Assembly: GCA_024233005.1 (NCBI GenBank)
Contig: JACKQE010000029.1
Location: 1-10,458 of the forward strand
From: Akkermansiaceae bacterium
GTDB taxonomy: Bacteria > Verrucomicrobiota > Verrucomicrobiia > Verrucomicrobiales > DEV007
DNA: 10,458 nt
Direction of reading: 5' to 3'
Part shown: in pieces, positions 7,184 to 10,458 of the stretch
Position numbering within the stretch: the first letter of the stretch is position 1
How the letters are laid out: each line of letters opens with the position of its first letter
The notes under the pieces: generated by a model
The model's database searches: none
Seen by the model: only the letters and a program-made list of their open reading frames with translations
What the model was told of the DNA's origin: nothing
Position numbers and translations under genes: made by a program

Positions 7184-10100
7184 CTAGTGGGGAGTGTCAC
7201 GCACGCCGTTGAAGGCCGGACCGCCAGCTCCGACATAGCCGTTGCTGGCACCCCCTTCGTCAGGCGCAACCCAGAAGGAATACAAGGATCCACTCCCTAA
7301 CGAGAAGCCAAATCTGACCGGCTTTTCGGCGAACGCGGACAAATCCGCGATGCCAAGCCACTCGATGCGCCGCTTGGTGGCGTCGCCAGCCTGCGGCCTG
7401 GAGGTGGCGAGCACGGTGCCGGATGCATCCCGCACGACAACGCTCAACTCACCGGCCGAGTTCACGAAGAGATGCTTCCCGGTGAATTTCACCGCGCGGG
7501 TCGTCAGTTCGCCCGGGCCGTCCATGCTCGCAAAACCATCGCGTCGCAGCGTGGCCAGACCGATGCTGCCGCCGGTGTACATCCCGCGATGACCGTTCGG
7601 CGCGATGCCGCTGGTGCCCATGTAGGGGAAGACGAGTTGGTCCTCGAGCACCACGAAAACACCCGCCGTGCTGTGCAGGTAGCCGCGATCCCAGGAGCCC
7701 TCGGTGCGTGAACCGACGATGAAGCCCCGTCGATCCGGCCGATCCCAATGAAAGCCATCCCGGCTGAAGCCAAGCTCCAGATCAACCAGCTTCGGGAACT
7801 TGCCTTGGTCGCAGATACCATTGTTCGGGCCGCGATGAATGTAGTGCATGCCGACCATGAGGCTCTCGTAGGCCACGGCGTTGAGGCTGTAAAGCTGCGG
7901 TGTTTCACCCGCGCCTGGATACCGCCCCTGCGGCTCGGGAGCGTCGAGCCGGTCCGAACAGGTCCAATACACCGCCTTGTCCCAGGCGGCGCCTTGGAGG
8001 AACTCATCGCTCTCAAAATAGTAGCGACTGCGTCCGCGTGAGGTGCCCTTCTTGATGCTGAAGACCCACTTCTCACGGAAAGGATTGTAAAAGAACGAGC
8101 AGTAATCATCCGCCGCGATGGTCGTTGGCACCGCGTCCGACCAGGCTTTGCCATCAGAGACCTGCAGCGAGTGCGCGAAGCCCGGGGGACGATCCTCCGG
8201 CTTCACATGCATCCAGCAGGTGAGGTATTTGATGCGTTCGGCGGGCGACTTCGCATTGAGATCGAGCCACACGCAATTGTCGGAACCGCCGGTGGTGAGC
8301 TTGGGACCGGTCCAGCGCAGGCCCTCCGCCAGCAGCTCGCCGTGCCGTGTCCACGTCTGCATGTCCGGGCTCGTGGCGAGAGAGAGCGGTCCGCGCCATC
8401 CGGCGACGTAGAACATCTTGAAGAGCTTCTCCGCGGGATCGTAAAACACGCCGCCCTGTCCGGTGAAGGTGGTGGCTTCCTCTCCTTTTTCGCCCTGGGT
8501 GGACGGGGCGAGTTCACGCTCGGTTTCCGCTTTCAAGACGGGATTGCCCTCAAACTTCTTCGCCTGATGGAAGGTGCGCGTGAGCGTGGTCTTCTCGATG
8601 AGGAAGTCATCCACGAAGAGTTGGCGACCCACGTCGATCGGAATCGTCTTCAACGGTTGCTTCAAATAGGGCACCTCCATCGGTTCGCCGGAGTTCGGAT
8701 CGCGAAGGCGTGGTGGCCAGGGGAGGGGGAGCTCGATGCCGTTGTAGAGCTTCTCGGGCTTGGGACCGGTGGCTTTGTTGACGGGCACCAGCAGCCGCGC
8801 GTCCTGTGACACGACCTTGCCGGCAAGCACATCCTCCTCGCGAAACTTTGCCATCAAGATCTCCGCATCTGAATGACGATTCCAGTCATAGAGGATGTGA
8901 ATGAGGCCGTCGGGAGATTCGAAGCCATCGGGATAGGACACCGCGTTGCGTTCGTCGAGCAGCAGCCCGCCCTTCCATGTCTGACCATCGTCGTCGGAGA
9001 GATAGGCGGACAGGTGGGTGCGCTGTTGCAGACGCTCTGCAGGCGATCCGTTTTTCACCAGGAGGATGCGGCCGGATTGGAGTCGGCGGAGGAAGAAACG
9101 CGCGTTCACATTCTGCACGGTCGCGGCCTGGCGCGGCGTGCTCCAAGTCGCCCCGCCATCGGTGGAGAAACTCTCGTGCGGCTGGCCATTCGTGCGTGCC
9201 AGCATCCACAGGCGGCCGTCGCGCAGTTCGACCGTCATGTGCTCGTCAAACTGCCAGTCCGGAAACAGCAGGCTCCCGCGTTCCTTCCACGATGTCCCCT
9301 CATCCGTCGAGGCAAAGACGCGAGCCGTCTTCCTGTGCCAGTCAGAGACGGGCAGCAGCCAGTCGCCCTTCTTGAGCACAGTGGGCTTGTTCAGCGTGCA
9401 CCCCTCCGCGAATGGCACGGGCTCCGACCATGCGGGCTCGGCGGCATCGGGATCATCGCAGCGCATGAACCAGTTCGTGATGCGGCCCTGCGCATCGCCA
9501 AGTTGCTGATCGAAGAACAACCACAGGCGTCCCTTCGGGTCGGTCCAGAGGTTCCCCACCAGCGCTCCGCTGAGCTTCTGCGTGAACTCCGTGCGCGCGC
9601 CGACCGCCAGACGCGGCTTCGACCACGAGGCACCATCGTCGTCGCTCGTTGCCAACAGAAAATACCCGTCCTTTTTGTCGCCGGTGCCCGTCCAGCAGCC
9701 CCAGATGCGTCCCTTCGGCGTGCGATCCATCCCGATGATCATCGCCCCCGGTCTTGCGTCGTCCTGAAACTCCGCGCCCGGATCCGTGATCACCACCGGC
9801 GCATTCGGATCGGGCACTCCTGCCCGCGCACCGTCCGCGAGCACCAGCAGCACCATCTTCCGAAACTGCAGCCGCTCTCCCGCCTTCACCGCTTTGCGAT
9901 AGAGACTCACCCGATTGATCTCGCCGGGGAATAGCGGGGTTTCGGGCACATCGACTTTCGTGAAGCCCGCCTTCTGCAGCGCGTCCTCCTGACTCGCCGC
10001 CTTGGGACGGATCGTGGGGGTAAGGGCGAACAGCGTCCCTGCCTTCGTCACCGTCACATCCACTTTTTCAATGCTCGTCCGCAGAAACGGCAGGTCGCGC

Positions 10101-10458
10101 ACGGCTTCGGGCATTTCGTCGATGACATACTCGCGATCGGTGAAGAGCTTCACGCCGCGCTTCATCACGGCCGGTGCTTCCGGCGGAGGCGCCGGCCACG
10201 CGATGCGCTTTTGGTCGGCCTGCGACTCGAACTGCCCCACGTCCTCCAGTTTGCCGAACATGATCCGCTCCTTGCGACTCGCGTCGGTGTCGCCCTGGGT
10301 CACGGCGAGCCAGATCACGCCGTTGTGCTCGTGGAAGGTCGGGTATTGAAACGACTTCGGCGATTCGAAGCGATACTTGCGCTCCCAGGTCTTGCCATCG
10401 CGCGAGACATCCACATTGAAGACACTGCGGTTCACACCCTGGATCTTCGTCGCCTCCT
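7184..10458 (-). CDS. giant multi-propeller sialidase-like fusion protein (5' end outside window)
   Basis: At least 1,090 residues are visible and the frame stays open to the right edge. Numbering runs from the GTG codon at 10435, which is probably internal. Residues 1-64 look like the last blade of a sialidase-like propeller (SRDGKTW, FQYPTFHEHNG, RIMFGKLE). About 96-202 is a beta-rich accessory module. About 210-555 is a full sialidase-like propeller with four Asp-boxes: SDDDGASW (264), STDEGTSW (376), STDGGATW (424) and SDDDGQTW (480). About 600-965 is a GH32/GH43-like five-bladed propeller of the type common in Planctomycetes and Verrucomicrobia (QLFVDDFLIEK, GGVFYDP, FSRDGFHWDRP). About 970-1060 is a beta-sandwich (GKHLFVN to LYSFWVAP). 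No stop or frame break separates the parts, so the fusion appears real. It is presumably secreted, though the signal peptide is outside. Likely action: release or binding of an acidic sugar from a polysaccharide or glycoprotein. Domain calls rest on motifs, not on a search. Confidence 0.85.
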   Translation of the reverse strand, partial: EATKIQGVNRSVFNVDVSRDGKTWERKYRFESPKSFQYPTFHEHNGVIWLAVTQGDTDASRKERIMFGKLEDVGQFESQADQKRIAWPAPPPEAPAVMKRGVKLFTDREYVIDEMPEAVRDLPFLRTSIEKVDVTVTKAGTLFALTPTIRPKAASQEDALQKAGFTKVDVPETPLFPGEINRVSLYRKAVKAGERLQFRKMVLLVLADGARAGVPDPNAPVVITDPGAEFQDDARPGAMIIGMDRTPKGRIWGCWTGTGDKKDGYFLLATSDDDGASWSKPRLAVGARTEFTQKLSGALVGNLWTDPKGRLWLFFDQQLGDAQGRITNWFMRCDDPDAAEPAWSEPVPFAEGCTLNKPTVLKKGDWLLPVSDWHRKTARVFASTDEGTSWKERGSLLFPDWQFDEHMTVELRDGRLWMLARTNGQPHESFSTDGGATWSTPRQAATVQNVNARFFLRRLQSGRILLVKNGSPAERLQQRTHLSAYLSDDDGQTWKGGLLLDERNAVSYPDGFESPDGLIHILYDWNRHSDAEILMAKFREEDVLAGKVVSQDARLLVPVNKATGPKPEKLYNGIELPLPWPPRLRDPNSGEPMEVPYLKQPLKTIPIDVGRQLFVDDFLIEKTTLTRTFHQAKKFEGNPVLKAETERELAPSTQGEKGEEATTFTGQGGVFYDPAEKLFKMFYVAGWRGPLSLATSPDMQTWTRHGELLAEGLRWTGPKLTTGGSDNCVWLDLNAKSPAERIKYLTCWMHVKPEDRPPGFAHSLQVSDGKAWSDAVPTTIAADDYCSFFYNPFREKWVFSIKKGTSRGRSRYYFESDEFLQGAAWDKAVYWTCSDRLDAPEPQGRYPGAGETPQLYSLNAVAYESLMVGMHYIHRGPNNGICDQGKFPKLVDLELGFSRDGFHWDRPDRRGFIVGSRTEGSWDRGYLHSTAGVFVVLEDQLVFPYMGTSGIAPNGHRGMYTGGSIGLATLRRDGFASMDGPGELTTRAVKFTGKHLFVNSAGELSVVVRDASGTVLATSRPQAGDATKRRIEWLGIADLSAFAEKPVRFGFSLGSGSLYSFWVAPDEGGASNGYVGAGGPAFNGVRDTPH

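Noticed and set aside
8873..9934. 353-codon open frame on the plus strand
   Set aside because: It is antisense to the propeller fusion protein; composition is Arg/His/Pro-rich and no motif is recognisable.
1..10458. CRISPR arrays, tRNA or rRNA genes, riboswitches
   Set aside because: No regularly spaced repeats, cloverleaf-like segments or recognisable conserved RNA motifs were seen on reading the window; weak structures could be missed without computation.

Overview
The window looks like part of a verrucomicrobial (or related PVC-group) chromosome. It is GC-rich, and it carries secreted sialidase-like beta-propeller proteins, a YHYH-domain remnant and a stand-alone secreted Lon-type protease. 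I recognise this mix from Verrucomicrobia and Planctomycetes, but no 16S or other marker is present, so the assignment is inferred.

Layout. (1) Bases 1 to about 470 hold the N-terminal part of an IS630-type transposase on the minus strand, which runs off the left edge. (2) About 230 bases with no gene contain several small inverted repeats. (3) On the plus strand lies a single gene for a secreted protein with a Lon-type (S16) serine-lysine protease domain and no ATPase domain. (4) Converging on it from the minus strand is a wrecked YHYH-domain gene, which keeps only its two ends, in different frames. A GC-rich inverted repeat lies between the two genes. (5) From 3284 to the right edge there is a tightly packed minus-strand operon. 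In transcription order it encodes a very large multi-propeller sialidase-like fusion protein (5' end outside the window), a BASS/SBF-type sodium-coupled organic-anion transporter, an aminoglycoside-phosphotransferase-fold kinase, an HpcH/HpaI class II pyruvate aldolase, and a second small exported sialidase-like protein. Gaps between these genes are 5-6 bases or 4-base ATGA overlaps.

How the genes may work together (inference). The two exported propeller proteins could release or bind an acidic sugar. The BASS carrier could import the acid and the kinase could phosphorylate it or a derivative. The HpaI-type aldolase could then split a 2-keto-3-deoxy acid into pyruvate and an aldehyde. The part of the operon in view has no canonical NanA lyase, NanE epimerase or NanK kinase. 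The substrate may therefore be a different ulosonic or aldulosonic acid (Kdo, Kdn or DHA-like) rather than N-acetylneuraminate. This acid-sugar operon is the most interesting system here, followed by the secreted ATPase-less Lon-like protease.
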